Assembly: GCA_008933995.1 (NCBI GenBank)
Contig: WARS01000036.1
Coordinates: 6,114,419-6,178,418, forward strand
Reading direction: 5' to 3'
Length of the DNA: 64,000 nucleotides
Source: Datnioides undecimradiatus
Taxonomy: Eukaryota > Chordata > Actinopteri > Lobotiformes > Datnioididae
In this document: in pieces, positions 11,241-24,215 of the stretch
How positions within the stretch are numbered: position 1 is the stretch's first letter
How the letters are laid out: each line of letters begins with the position of its first letter
Made by a program: the position numbers and the translations under genes
The notes under the pieces: model-generated
The model's database searches: none
What the model was told of the DNA's origin: nothing
Seen by the model: only the letters and a program-made list of their open reading frames with translations

Positions 11241-14200
11241 ATGTTTGCATAGACTTTTGGTTGGTTGGGATATTTTGCATTGTGGTTGGCTTAATTCTTG
11301 GGAGATGTGCTGTTTGTGTGATTTTAAAGAGCTTCCTTGGAATTGTGTTGCATTTCATCTGATTTATCAGTAGCACAGTGTTCATTCAACACACCTTATC
11401 TATGTCAGGTTCCCTGTACAGTTTTTCTACTGAATTAGGAGACAACTGTGTACGCCCACAGTAGATCATTAAACATGTTTACATGCACACTAGAAACCAG
11501 GTTACTGAGAGATGTTAGGTTACAGCAAGTTAGGTCAATAATCCTATGTATAAGTAATATATAGCTGTGTCATACTTTATCCTTCAGCTGACATTACAGC
11601 ATAATACACATTTTTTTCTGTTTATGGTGTAAATGCAGTACACATTAAATTACTGTTACTGACATATTTACATTTCATAAGGCTTCTTCCTTGATCAGAT
11701 ACATTGCCTCGTCCGATTTATCCATCAGGCTCTCGTTCAAAACTGATGTAATGCTGCTGCAGCAGAACATCAAATGTTGGATTTCAGAGCTCCAGTCTTG
11801 AAGGCTAACCAGCACATATCCATTCTCAACCTGCAATGAAACTCGAACAGCCTTTTCCTCTGCCGCACCTGATGTGCAGGTGTGGCTCTACAGGTGGGAA
11901 ACAGGCAAGGGGGCACAATTATACTAGTGCAGTTTTAGAGCTCGGGTAGTGTTCGTGGCTACAAGAACTTATAAGCAGCAGTCATTTGCAGCAGTTTAAG
12001 GACAGACCCGAAGCAGAGAGTGAGCAGAAATATGTGATGCAGAAGAGCCAGAAACAATAAATCAGGCAAAGAAAGCCAGGGAACTGAAGGTTGCTCTGAG
12101 AGAACTGAGGAAGAAGAGGGAAAAGTGAGTGGATTGCTGAATAGTGTTTATCAGATGACCCAGGATAATGTCTTATCAGCTGTCTTTCACGAGGAAATGC
12201 AGTAATTCTTCCTCAGTGTAGAGGCCAGAAAATACAGATGGCTCTACCTTTGTCCTACACCCATTAAAGACCTACTATACAATTGTGGGGGAAATAATGT
12301 TCTAGAAACTTCTCTCTTTAAGCAGTCCTCATAGAGAAAGAATAACACAATGGTGCTGTATGTTGATAAAAGGCAGCTGAAATGTACTGAAACGTCCCAC
12401 TGCGCAGATTGAGCTCATCTTTTTTGAATTATATTAAATCTGATAGACACAGTTTATTACTATTAGCACAATAACCAGTCAAAACGCATGTGTTAAGTTT
12501 TTGATTCAGTCATATGCATAAGGAAACAGAGAGAAAGACAGAGAGAAAGTGCAGCACATATGTCAAACTCTTTGTACTTTACCTGTATGTAAGCCTCAAA
12601 GACAGTCAAATCATATTATAAGACAATAACAATTTTGGTTGTTTTGGGGTTTTTTTGTTTTATTTTACATGAAAATGAATGTTTGAAGATGCAAATGTAC
12701 TTGTTTTAAAAAGTTAAACTGCTGGACACAAGATGCGTCCTAAATCAATGAATAAATATAAGATAAATACAAGTTAAATACTGAACCATGACTGACTTCC
12801 AAACTGCACACAATCTTTAAAACACGATTCATATTATGACACTGCAAAGTCAGGCTTAAATGAGAAGATTATTAGATTATTAGAATTAGGTCAAAATTGT
12901 TTTTCATAGTTATCACTGTGTTAAATTACTTTACCCTGCCACGTTCAGTCCACATGACCAGCAAGCAATCCTGTCGATTCAGCCGTGATGCAAACAATGT
13001 CACATGTAAAGTATCGGTCAGAATCAGCAGCCTCCAAGTCATTTTACATTGAAGAATGATTTACAGGACACCCCTGGTTCAGAGTCTACAGTTCCCCCTG
13101 CAGTTTCTAACACTCTTATTCTAAGACTCATGGTTATATGGATTTTTCAATGTAAATACCCATTTAATTTGAACACCATTTAATACCGGGTGCTAGTTTG
13201 CTTCAGCAAAGCACATATAGTCATAAGACATAGGTTCCCTCACAGGTGTAAATGGGGAGTAAATACAGCATGCAGCTATTCAACTGTGTCCCTTTCACTG
13301 AGACGCACTGAAAGTGTTACATTACTTGTTGAGCTTCAGCGTATGAAGTGTTTCCTGAACCCAATGCTGCATGCCAGGTGAAAACCAGCTGAAAACAGTA
13401 AAGTAAACATTTCAACCGCAGTTTCTGCCTGAGCATTACTTTCTAAAAAGTGGATACAACCCTTGGATTCACTTAACTTTCACTTGCCCTTTACAAGAAA
13501 CTGATCCTATCTTTAGCTGCTCCCTCTTTTTTTCCAGACTAAAAGACTGATATTTTTCACATTCTAGCCAGCACATTTCCATGGGATCCGGGGGGCAGTG
13601 AATGTGAGCACAAGATAAAATGGGGTCTTAACTGTGTTCACTTTTCTACGTTTATGAAAATGGATGCTACGTAGACCATCGGAGACCAACTAAGGGAAAG
13701 GTGACACTGGAGGTCAACAAACGAGCCAGCATTAGGGTTACACCATTTGCTGAGGTTTGTACAATAAAATGTGAAAGTATTTCAACATGAGATACCACTT
13801 AAAGCTGATTCTACTTTAGTTGCTGTAAATCCTGCACACAAAGCAGAAAGTGGCTCAGTATTACCCTGTTTATTTCTGTTTGTCTGTCTGCCAAGCACAA
13901 TATCTTGGTTACTGCAGAAACTGAAAATGGTGCCTCTAATTATGTTTACCATTTCAGGAAGGCGCTGACAGCACTCAGCTCAGTTTAAAACTGGCATATC
14001 TGTGATCTTTTATTAAGTGTCAAATTTTGACTTTCTGAACAAAATCTAACTGGCAACAAAGCTGTCTAATTTTTGAGGCTAATGGCCCGGATCACACAAA
14101 TGTCTTCGTGTTGCCATGTAGAATCATTGTAATGCAGTAATAGCGCACCTTGAGCACTACACATAGTCCACAGGCTCTATGTGGAGAGACGGTAGGGGTC

Positions 14201-14735
14201 GAGTACTGCTTGGCTAATTAGTTTTCTAGCAAAGTATAAACGAGACTATTTTACGGCACAATGTTTCTAGCGGCGGGTTCACGGCTGTGGCCTTAATGTT
14301 GGAGAGACATGAGTCTTTTCTTCCACCTCCACCTCTCACTTCTCTTTCGCAGTAGTCTTTCACAGTACTAAGCATTTATATTGACTTTTCCTCCTTTCCT
14401 GCTTCAGCTGTTTAGTCAAAACTATGTCAAAGGACATGAAAAGGGACACTGCAGTTTTTACAGTGAGCCATAATCACATAAACGTACTGACAAGGACACG
14501 AGAACTGAAACCAATTTCCATTTGGTATATGCACAAGCATTCAGCTGCATTAAATTCCAGGTAGAGATTGGAAAAGGCAAGAATAGATGGGGGTTGCACC
14601 TAAGCATTTGGTCTCATCTTGAGAGTCTGCACCCTACATGCACATTGCATGTGCATTGGTTCTGAGTAGAGATGGAACTGCCTTGATTGAAAAACAAGAA
14701 GAAATGTTTACTTTTGCTTCTTTTTTTCTTTTTTT
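11241..14735. other. Intergenic DNA, no gene seen
   Basis: 3.5 kb of unremarkable sequence. Small open frames (such as 13190-13381 and 13771-13968) have no splice support or domain. There is a T run at about 14720-14742. A U6-like phrase near 13187 was examined and rejected. Confidence 0.5.
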
Positions 14736-14739
14736 TTTT

Positions 14740-15000
14740 TTTAATGGACAAGCTCATCTCAGGGCCATGCAGCTCTCACTGCCGTGCTAATTACAACCTT
14801 ATTAGCCAGGAAGGACTCAGGTGCTGCAGAATCCTTCAGTGAGGGACATCTGTGGCTGACAGAGCCTGGAAGGCCGTGTCATCCAGCCTCAATGGCTAAT
14901 GAACAAACACAAGGATTTTCTCTCAGATTCATTATCGTCACAATGAATGAATTCCAGGTCCTTTTGGTTGTCGTTCTCAGCATATTATCTTCCCATCAGC
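14740..15000. promoter_or_regulatory. Possible conserved non-coding block
   Basis: A dense run of homeodomain-type cores, such as GCTAATTACAACCTTATTAGCC and ATTCATTATCGTCACAATGAATGAATTCC, in unique sequence. The second phrase includes an ACAATG SOX-like core. Confidence 0.3.
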
Positions 15001-15065
15001 CTGTCAATCACCCTCAGCCCACAAACAAACCCCTGTCTGCCCACACAAACATAGATGCATACTGT

Positions 15066-15144
15066 CAAACACACACACACACACGCAAACACAGATACAC
15101 CCAAACATGCACAAAAGGCACACACACACGCACATACACACACT
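15066..15144. repeat. Imperfect CA-rich repeat
   Basis: CACACA runs broken by AAACA and GATA steps. Confidence 0.85.
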
Positions 15145-15399
15145 AGGAGAAAATCAGATCAGCTAATTAAGATGTGGCGGCTGAGTGGGAAGTAAACTCA
15201 AACAGGGCTGGACAGATGTCTCACTCTGGTGACTTCAAAAGGGAAATAAAGAACACAGGGCCATGTAATGTGATTTAGATATAATGCTTCCAGGTCAGGG
15301 GTGATGGCTAGACCGCTGGGCAGTGGGAGAGCAGCTGACAAGCGTGTAACTAACCATGACGGATGGGAATTCAATGGAGTGCCTACGCTGCACACTTGG
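15145..15399. other. Intergenic DNA, nothing recognised
   Basis: No exon or repeat family is visible. Confidence 0.5.
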
Positions 15400-15640
15400 A
15401 GCTAGATGGGAACAAATTATGTGGCTGACCACCTCGTCGACTGCAGCAGAGTAGAAGATTCATTTGTTCCTGGGGTATTTTATTTTGACACATGTACAGG
15501 CTGTAATCAAGTCAGACAAGGCGGCATTCTGAGGGAGATCTTTCTCTCTGACCCTGTAAAAGTAACGTCCAGTCGCAGCACAATGACATAACGATTAATG
15601 AGAAAAAGATGCACTGCAATTCTTCCTGTATTCAAAACGT
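15400..15640. promoter_or_regulatory. Possible conserved non-coding block
   Basis: Unique sequence with AACAAATTATGTGG, TCATTTGTTCC, GTAATCAAGTCAG and CACAATGACATAACGATTAATG. SOX-like and homeodomain cores are close together. It is also open over 61 codons, but with no domain. Confidence 0.25.
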
Positions 15641-16695
15641 GTGAGGGTGATGAGGCGGTTTAAACTGGCGAGCTGGATGCTGTGCTCCAAAGCTGCCGCG
15701 CTATAATACAGCCAAACTGAAATTACTAAGCTTTTTGCAAAGAAATCAGAACATGTCCTTGGTTTAGCTTTTGACTTGTGCAGGCTACTTGTACAGTAAA
15801 CAGTTTGATTGGTGCAATATCTTTGTGGGTGGGCACTAAAATTGTTTGTGACATCACTTTAATTACAATGGGACCAGCGTCATTAGCTGTTGCTTACCCT
15901 CATGTGTGATTTGAGCACTCCATATGTTCCTTAGTGTCATGATTTAATCAAGACTCAATTACAATTGTTACTATTACCACTATGATTACCATTACTATTA
16001 CTTTACTATGTAGAAGTTACACTGTGCTACTGAATGTCTTCTCTCTTACCCTCTCTTCAACCAGTTGAGACACATGTCCGCTGACTGGGAGCTGGTAATT
16101 AGTATGCTAGTTAACCAGCTTGTAGTCCGCTTGAACTATAATCAAAACAAGTCCTACAAAATGTTAAATGTTGTAAGGACATTTTAGATTGCTATTGATA
16201 CTTAGCCAATGTTACGTGGTTGTTGTGGTGCTGAAATAAGGGAAAAATGTCTTAGCATTTGCAAGCTATAGGGCAAGTGGCAACACCTGCCAAACATTTT
16301 AAAAAAGAATTTATCCTTTTTGTTATTCAACATTATTCAAAATTGCTGCAGCACCTTTGTAGTTTTATATTTTTCCTGTAGCAAAATATGTGGAGAAAAT
16401 GCACCGGTGACATTATATGTTATTATTTTGTCAAGATGATGAACAATAAACTTGTTAAACCACGATCTAAATAAACTATTATCCACGTTGCAATTATCAT
16501 CACTTGCAAACTGCCAGTATGGGAGTTTTGGGAAATCCTTGGGTGGGAGAGAAAAGCGATAGACAAAGACATTTTGGAAACTCAGGAGAAATCAGAGGTG
16601 AGTGCTTAAGGGGTGGGGAGCAGCGACGAGCTATTAAAATACAAGGAGAGCGTGCAGACATAAGTGAGGACGAAGTGAGAGAAGAAACTGAGGCA
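15641..16695. other. Intergenic DNA, no gene seen
   Basis: Contains an ACT/ATT-rich stretch (15965-16015). The open frames are short. Confidence 0.5.
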
Positions 16696-16704
16696 ATGAA
16701 GGGT

Positions 16705-16830
16705 TAAAACATTTCGCCTATTATGCTCCCACTCTTTCGTACAGTCTGAGAAATTAATAGGAGAAATTAGCAAAGCAATTACCACTTTTAATTGGACTAA
16801 TTCTTCTGGTCCTGTCACAGCTGCATCCAG
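16705..16830. promoter_or_regulatory. Homeodomain-site-rich non-coding block
   Basis: Within about 60 bp there are AAATTAATAG, AAATTAGC, GCAATTACC, TTTAATTGG and GACTAATTC: five TAAT/ATTA cores in unique sequence. This resembles vertebrate developmental enhancers. Confidence 0.35.
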
Positions 16831-18785
16831 GGGTACACTTTTAAACCTCCTCGTACATGTCTTTCTCACCCTTTCACAAACACTATTATTAATTTCACAA
16901 ATTTCCGTGGACCTCTTTTAGCCTTTGACACCCGAGCCATCGAGGGTGAACTGCTGACAGCTTCCCCTAGATTATTATCTTCCGTTAGTATCTCTCTGTC
17001 TCTCTCTTACACAGACACACTGCACCCTCCATCCCCGTGCACCCCATCACTTCGTCTTCTCTTAGTCTTGAAGGAAGGAAACAATGGTGCAGTCATCTGT
17101 GGCAGACGAAGATGGTTGCAATTAACAAGTGAGCCTTAATGTGGTGTACAAAATCTTTTGGACAAACAACCCTGTCAATGTAACCCCATCGCCACTTATG
17201 TTTGACCTTTTCAGTTTGACTTGATCTGCCTTGGCTGTTTGAATATCAGAAGCTTTGCTCATTTGCCTGTTGTAGCTGATACACAGAGGAACTCCGAATG
17301 AAATGTTTTTGCACTCTATGAAGTCACCCAGATTGTTCTTGGTGTATCATATTAATACCAGTGAATTCTCCATCAGCAAAACAGTTTTCTGCAAAAATCA
17401 CCTTTTCTGCTCAAAACTAGCTTGTCTGCGTCACCTCAGAGTTCAGTAGAGAGAACACAGGCAGACCTGCTCTCTTCCACAGAGAAAATATTGAAAACTA
17501 AAACAGGGTTTTCTCTGCATCTTCCAGCAGTATGCAGATAATTAAGGCGCTTTTTAGTGCGAGGACAGCAAACATGCAACGGGTACCAAAGGCACTTGAG
17601 CAAACTAATTGATTTTGCAACCTTTACTTGTGCAAACAAAATATATTGACAGTTGCCTGAGCAGCTAATACCAAAATATTTCTGAAAATGAGAAGAACTG
17701 AAAATGTCCATGGGTGTCCAACTATTATCATTACCTAAATGCAGGAAAACCAATACTAGCTACTGCCGATGTTAGCTTTGTACCATTAGCCAACATCATT
17801 ACCATCTCCTGTCAGCTATTGGACCTGTTGTTACTGCAAAGTCCCCACAAAACTGTTTGTCCCAGTGTTAGCTACATGTTTTATAGCTATGCTGTGTGCT
17901 ACAACGAAGTTGAAGTGCTGTAACTACACCTTCGAGGATCATAAGGGGGCTACAAAGAAGTGTGACTGGTCAGGATGTTTGCAATATTGTCGAGATTGTT
18001 CAGAGTGAATATTTAACATGAAGGATGTTGAAAAAAGGGCCCAGTTTTCTTCCTCTTTTCAGCAAGGCTAGACAGAGCAAAATCATTCCTGCTGCAAACA
18101 TTTTGCTAACCATCCACGGCGCTGAATGAAACATGCAAAAGTCTCATGTTTGGTAATAAAACAAGGATAACATTCCCACAGGCACTCATATCACAAGATA
18201 AAAGAAAAAAATCAAATCAAATCTAATGTGCCCCACTTTAACATTTATCTTGATGACGCTCATAATGTTTGCTTACACTGTCTAAAATGCATGGATTACT
18301 TCTATACTATTACTATATGTTCATTACTGACGTCACAGCCACAGCTGGTGTTTCCATTTTTTGGATCTCCCTATTCACATGCATGATAGATCAGAAAACA
18401 GAAACCTGTCTGTGTATGATCCAGTAACTAACTGTGAACACTATGCTCAAACATACAGTTGAATTAGCACATGTTAAAATGATAGGCACCGACAGTTATA
18501 CTAGACTGTATTAGACTGTGGTGGTGTACCATAAAGCACTATGGCCCCATCACATATGGCACCTGTTTAGTGCAGCAGCAGTGATATCATGAGGTAAAAT
18601 CAGTCACTCAACTACAAGGGCAAGGGTAAGACCAAATGCCAATGATTTCATTGTTTCATTTGACAAAAAACTGACCCCACAATGTGAGGACAGACTCACT
18701 TGCTGTTGCTCAACACTACCGTCGTAGTGATTCATTGATTCGACTGATCCCTGAGTGTTTCACTTGAGATGCAGTCAAACTGTAT
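16831..18785. other. Intergenic DNA, no gene seen
   Basis: Mixed sequence, some of it (17300-17950) repeat-like but not assignable. No coding evidence. Confidence 0.45.
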
Positions 18786-18789
18786 TTTT

Positions 18790-19060
18790 CACACAGGGTG
18801 GAGAGACGGGAGCATCTGTTGCCCCTGATAGCTTTGACTTATTTGACTTTTCCTGACACAGAAAGATGGGTGCCTGCGCTGAAGCCTCTCAGATACGTTA
18901 ACCCGGGCCTGCAGGCAGTGATTCCCACTGGGGCCTCTCACAGAATGTCCTGCCCTGATGGGCTGATGGGAATCAGAGGAAATCAATAAGCAATGATAGA
19001 CTTCTGCTGTCCACTCAGCTAATCCAGTTAGTGATAGCTGTGGATTTAATCGAATGTTTG
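18790..19060. promoter_or_regulatory. Possible conserved non-coding block
   Basis: Unique sequence with GC content above its surroundings. It contains GGGCCTGCAGGCAGTG, a TGATTCCCA/TGGGAATCA inverted pair about 40 bp apart, and homeodomain cores near its right end (GCTAATCCAGTTAGTG, TTTAATCG). Confidence 0.3.
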
Positions 19061-19985
19061 CACACAGTACAGACACTCAGACACATAGACAAGTGTATGT
19101 GCACGCACACGCGGGCACACACACATACACACTTCCAAGTACACTTAACCCCATAACATTCTTATGGATAAGATCTGCAGATCTTCCACACACACTCTAC
19201 GCTGTCATTTTGTTGAGACAAGCAGCAATTTGAGAGACAATTCATTCGGCGGTTCGGGGAGAATCAGTCAATTTAATAAATCCTTTGCTCATAGTCCAAG
19301 TTGGACTAGATTGCGGGAACATTTTCATTGGAGCTGAAGACGTGGAATAAAGACACATTTTGTCCCTATGATCGTTCGATAAAGGATCTCTTTTTTGATA
19401 TGGAGATCAGTACAATGCATGGCAGTGTATGGGAAGCCGAGCAGAAATGGACTTCCTTTGACAAAGACGATCTCTCCACATGCCGTATACATATCAAAGT
19501 GACATAAACCCTGATAACTACTCTCAATACACGAGCCACACATATGTTGCAAAGTATTTCTGGGTTAATACTTTAACCCCCCTCCCATGAGTGAATAGAC
19601 ATTATAAAAGCAGGCCCCAGTGGCACATGTTTAAAGGTACATTAAGAGAGCACATCAATTGTAGATGACATAATCCCCAGCCCTCTTTTCAGTCGCACTC
19701 TCACTTCCTTAATCTCTCCGTTCTTTAACCCTCATCTTCTAAGAGGCTGAAAGCTCCCTTCATCTTCTCCTCAAGCTAGCAGAGGAACCGCAAGCTGCCC
19801 GGGGAGAAGAGAGGAGAAGAAGAGGTATTACTGAAGTCTGATTAAATTAACACTGTGATGCAGATTTCTTGCCTTTTCCTCTCTCTTCACGCCTTATCCG
19901 ACTGTGTGGTGTCTTTGAAAATCAGATGAACTTGTCACATGAGGGTTTGCACATGTATAATGCGTGCGCTTGTGTGTGCGTACGT
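19061..19985. other. Intergenic DNA, no gene seen
   Basis: A short CA-rich patch at 19100-19135, otherwise unremarkable. Confidence 0.5.
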
Positions 19986-19989
19986 GCAT

Positions 19990-20560
19990 CTGCTTTTTAA
20001 TTAATTACTCTCGTCTGTGTCATTAGCGGGATCCATGACTTGGGATCCTGATTTGCATTGGTGTCTTTGATAAATAAATAAATACAAGATAATGGGAGCT
20101 AATAAAAGAAAAGGGAGTGTGCTCTTCACTCTACCTCATCCACCCCCTCTAACCCTCTGTAACCTCCAGCCAAGCCCCGGCTCTCCACGAGGCAGAAAGC
20201 GGAACCATCCCCTGTAGAAGTACTTTAATTACAAGGTTCCTACATCCAAATAACAAGAGGTTTACATAACTCCCGCATGAGCTGCTCAGTATTCAGAAAC
20301 TATTCTTGCCATCCCTGTCTCCCCCCTCTAATACAAATGGCGTACAACAATGTGTGAGTTCCCACAATGCCCATCCTATAAGTTCAATAAATTAAGAAAA
20401 GTTCACTTTGTCTAACCTTACGTCCAATTTACCTCCATACATGCGAACTAAATTCCAGCTCAGAAACTGATTAAATTCCATCTATCTGAAGCTAATTAAT
20501 CATTTCCATTGTGTCTAATATTGTCATAAGAAAGGTGCTTAGTTGACACTCTAATTCATA
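19990..20560. promoter_or_regulatory. Probable enhancer block with octamer and SOX-like sites
   Basis: Contains TTTTTAATTAATTACTC near 20000, a perfect POU octamer ATTTGCAT (20051-20058) followed by TCTTTGAT, ACAACAATG near 20345, and AGCTAATTAATCATTTCC near 20490. Most of the 570 bp is unique and non-repetitive. Enhancer function is inferred. Confidence 0.4.
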
Positions 20561-20959
20561 GACTATGGCACCTCTCGGAGTGTGATCAGTACAATATGCC
20601 AACAGTTGCAAGAAATAGAATCAAGCTCGAAGGAGAGTATTAATTATATTCAATATAGACATTGACCAAGACAATATACATGGATATGATGGTATAAAAG
20701 GAAGTGGCTTGAAATATACTCACTTAACATTAAAAATGACTGACAGTTTAGGAGCCTCAGGTGAAAATCTGCCACAGGAAGTGATTTTTTTTCTTAAACA
20801 AATAAGAACTATACTGTCAATCACCTCTACGCACATGTGTATTCTACAAACATGTAACAAACCGAATATAATTCCCACCTCGTCGTCCAACATTTCTCCC
20901 CCTGACAGAATGTTGCAGCATCTCTTTATATCACATTTGATCCTAATTTATCAAAAAAA
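20561..20959. other. Intergenic AT-rich DNA, nothing recognised
   Basis: An 86-codon plus frame is present but has no domain or splice context. Confidence 0.5.
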
Positions 20960-20964
20960 AATAA

Positions 20965-21245
20965 AATAAAAAATTGGCCACCGTATGGAAATTGCGCAAT
21001 TTTATTACTTCTGGCCATTCAGAGCCTGAACCAGCGCCATTGTCCTGCTTCTTCTTCATTGACCCCATCCTGCCTCCGCCCATCTGCTCCAACAAGGTGA
21101 TGTTTATCTCCAGGAGGAGGAAATTAAAGCCTTGCTTCATGAGCTGCAGATATGCAAATCTTATATGCTGCAAATAGATTGCAGAGCTCACACAGTGGAC
21201 GGTGTGTGTTGGGCCGCCCATTGAGGCCTGCTGATTTGAAATCCA
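20965..21245. promoter_or_regulatory. Probable enhancer block with perfect POU octamer
   Basis: Unique sequence including GCGCCATTGTCC (SOX-like), GGAAATTAAAGCC and the octamer ATGCAAAT at 21152-21159. It is followed by a run of GCTGCAAATAG-type text. Confidence 0.35.
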
Positions 21246-21429
21246 AATCAAGACACGTGGAAGACACACACACATGTGGTTTCCAAAAAAACTGTGGACT
21301 TTGAGATATTAAGGGAAATAAATAAAGAGGGGAGGACGAAGAATTAATGGCAGACCTTAAAAATTAAAAAACAGATTATTTATTCAGCTGGTCCATCAGG
21401 GCAGATATGGTTTAATAACTCCTGTTCGA

Positions 21430-21650
21430 CCACAGGTGAAGGCTTATCTGAAGCTCTGACACACGCGGCATGGAAATAAGTTCTTCTGATATCACCATTA
21501 CATGGGATATGTATTTTCTTGAACTCACAAAATTGGAAAGTAATAGTGGCCATGCAAAATGCCTTGCAGTTGTCGAGTACGTAATTTTGATATGCATTAG
21601 TGTTATTGTCAGGCAGGGTATATGGGCTGTTTCCTTGTGTGATTGCAGGT
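21430..21650. promoter_or_regulatory. Possible conserved non-coding block
   Basis: Unique AT-rich sequence with TACGTAATTTTGATATGCATTAG and GATATCACCATTACATGG. Both strands are open over about 60-110 codons without domains. Confidence 0.25.
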
Positions 21651-21853
21651 CTGGCTTGTATTGTGGGAGGGAAGCAGACAGGAGAAAATAGTATTAAACC
21701 TGTCCTTGCCATTCCAATCCGTCTGCATGTTTCTCTTTATCATTCTGCAGTTTCTATCCACTTACGCTATAATTAAGTTTCCTGACCCCTGCCTTGCAGC
21801 CTTAACTAGGCATTGGGAAATATACAGCCACTGCAGATCTCTTAGCCTGATGT

Positions 21854-21980
21854 GCTCTCTCTCTCTCTCTCCCTCTCCTCTCCCGCCTCCCTCCCTCCCT
21901 CTCTCTAGTCTCCGTCCCCATTTCTGAAAAATCTCTCTCTCTCTCTCTCTCTCTCCTACCATCTCTCTCTTTCTTTCTCT
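21854..21980. repeat. (CT)n/(CCCT)n polypyrimidine microsatellite
   Basis: Two CT runs joined by CCCT-rich text. All-pyrimidine on the plus strand, so a candidate for triplex (H-DNA) formation. The minus-strand RERERE frames are its shadow. Confidence 0.95.
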
Positions 21981-22165
21981 GAGTCTCCATGGCACTGTAA
22001 TGGAATAAGAATTATTAATCGAGTAATTGTGTGGAACACATTAGTTTGCATTGAATTTCTCTCTCTCATTTTCGATGCTTGATTATCAGGCTGTTGGGCA
22101 GACTCTACCCCCTCCCTTCACCTCTCTACCCACCACTCTCCAAACACATAACACATGCCCATGCC

Positions 22166-22167
<2 letters not shown>

Positions 22168-22201
<34 letters not shown>
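22168..22201. repeat. (CA)n microsatellite
   Basis: A pure CA run of about 17 units. Confidence 0.95.
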
Positions 22202-23520
22202 GTACTACATCACACTTCCCTAAATGGCATAATCTGCCCCCGTTTCTCTTGTGCATGCATGGACACACGCATGTAAACTCACACTCCCGTACATGCACCG
22301 GGCTTGAAGTGTGTGTTTGCATCACACCTGATGCTTGATGCGTGTGTGTGAGGTGGTCGACGGAAAAGGCTCAGGATGGTGGGAGATTTTTGTCATGTCC
22401 CTTTAACCTCCAACATGTCTGATAAAAAAAAAAAGGCAGGCACACAGAAAATAACCTGCAGCATATGTACAGACGTGAATTTTAAAAATAGAAAAAAAGC
22501 CTGAAAACCCCGAACATCAGAGACAGACGTACTGGCACTGACATACGTCATAAAAAAATCCCTCTTCAATCATAATTAGTCTAATTAATTTAAATCAGTG
22601 TTGGATGCCTATCTAAATACAGTGACAACACAAAATGAACATCCACCCTGCAGCACATAGCCTCAGCCTATACGTTCCCATAGTGAAACACACCCTCGTA
22701 GGATTAGAGCAGAAGAATAGGGGGATTATTATTTCATGACCTTTCAATCCGCTGCCTGTCAGGTTGAACTAAAGCCATATATGCTGCTGGAGGACTAATC
22801 TCCTTCTCCCTTTGTGTCCGCAAGGGATGTGTCATTTCTTTATCCCCTCTATACAGATTTACTCCATAAAATAAACTTCCTAGCCTGATCTGATAAGAAG
22901 CCATCTCCTTACCGGGATAAGGCTGTGGTGCCTCGTCTCCCTGCTTCCCCGTAGCCGTATTTTTGGGTGTCAGATAACTCAGACGGGGATGGGAACAGTC
23001 AGGAAATGCCACTTTGTCTGTCTGGGAGCAGGTGACAACAAAACGACAGTGACTCTGATTAGAAAACACCCTCCTTTTCAACCCCCCCCCTCCTCTCTCT
23101 TTCTTTCTATTTCTAAAACCACCAAAATCACATATTATCAACACTTGCCAGGTAGTGTTCCAAACACAAATAAATTGATATTTGCAGGATCACATACAAA
23201 CATGCAAAACCTGCTGCATCAGAGACACGCTCTTATGGTACTTGCATTATCGATCCATCTTAATTACTGGTGGGTCATCACTGCTCCAGCGTGATTGAGC
23301 CTGAGCTATGATCTGCTGATCTGACCACTGCCCGTTCATAGTGCCTGTTTTCCCTGCCTCGCTGTCTGTGTTTTTGTATTATTATTATTATTATTTAATG
23401 TCATGTTTTAGCTACTCACTCAGACTGCAGGGCTCTGACTATTTGGCTGGATGTCAGATTTGATGCACATAAATATTTCAGGCATTTTCACGAGGTGTGC
23501 ACTCCCCTGTTGCCTAAAGG
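22202..23520. other. Intergenic DNA, no gene seen
   Basis: Includes a short (ATT)n at 23376-23396 and a C run at 23085-23092. 23240-23340 has some homeodomain-like cores (CATCTTAATTACTGG). No exon is recognised. Confidence 0.45.
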
Positions 23521-23526
23521 TCACAG

Positions 23527-23542
23527 CCTACAGGTGGCAGAG
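23527..23542 (+). promoter_or_regulatory. CTCF-like motif
   Basis: CTACAGGTGGCAG matches most of the CTCF core consensus (CCASYAGRKGGCA). It is a single site; binding is inferred. Confidence 0.3.
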
Positions 23543-24215
23543 ATGAGCATTATGGATTGAAGACGCACAGGTTTGCAGCAGCCAATGTGGTCAACGTTAT
23601 GCACTGCTGTCAAAACATTAAAGTGGAAAATAAAATTTATACTCAGCCCTGAAAAATGAGGATACCAAAACGACTGAGAGGGTGCTTGCTGCTGCATTAG
23701 AAAGCATTAAACCGATTTTTGTGATTTAAAATAAGTTGTCTTTTAAATTGCATCGGGTGGGGGGGCTAATCACCAACTACACAGAGCCGTTATTAGTCCA
23801 CACTCCACAGCCTTCAGCTTTTAAAATTTTTTAAAAAAAATGCTCTTGAAAACAACTGAGGGAAACACGTGGACCAAAAATAAAATAAATGCTTGCAGAA
23901 AAAAAAAAATCACGTCATGCTGTGCAACAATCAGCAGCAGAGTCGATTTTCGGCAATTAAATATCAGTAAACAGAGGTTTGGAGCTGAAGCAAAAATAAA
24001 TATTTATCTGGTTATTTTAAAAGCAGTGAAGCTGGAAAAGAGAAGGCGATGGAGGAGATTTTATTACGCCTGATCAAATCAAATCACAACTACATTCCTT
24101 TTTATATTCTTATAGAAACTTTAGAGTCTGCCATATTTTTTTAATATTGGAGGTTATGTGTAATTTTTTTCGATGTTTGACAAAAGCGTTCATGTAGTTC
24201 GTTTCTGCTGTAAGA
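23543..24215. other. Intergenic DNA, no gene seen
   Basis: AT-rich with a poly-A stretch at 23899-23909. The 77-codon plus frame is lysine-rich and AT-driven. Confidence 0.5.

Noticed and set aside
13187..13230. U6 snRNA-like phrase GTGCTAGTTTGCTTCAGC followed by GCACATATAG
   Set aside because: Only the first 30 or so bases resemble U6, with an insertion. The rest of the snRNA is absent, and a short local hairpin explains the match.
18919..18974. Inverted pair TGATTCCCA / TGGGAATCA as a microRNA hairpin
   Set aside because: The 40-base interior does not pair symmetrically, so no precursor-like stem forms.
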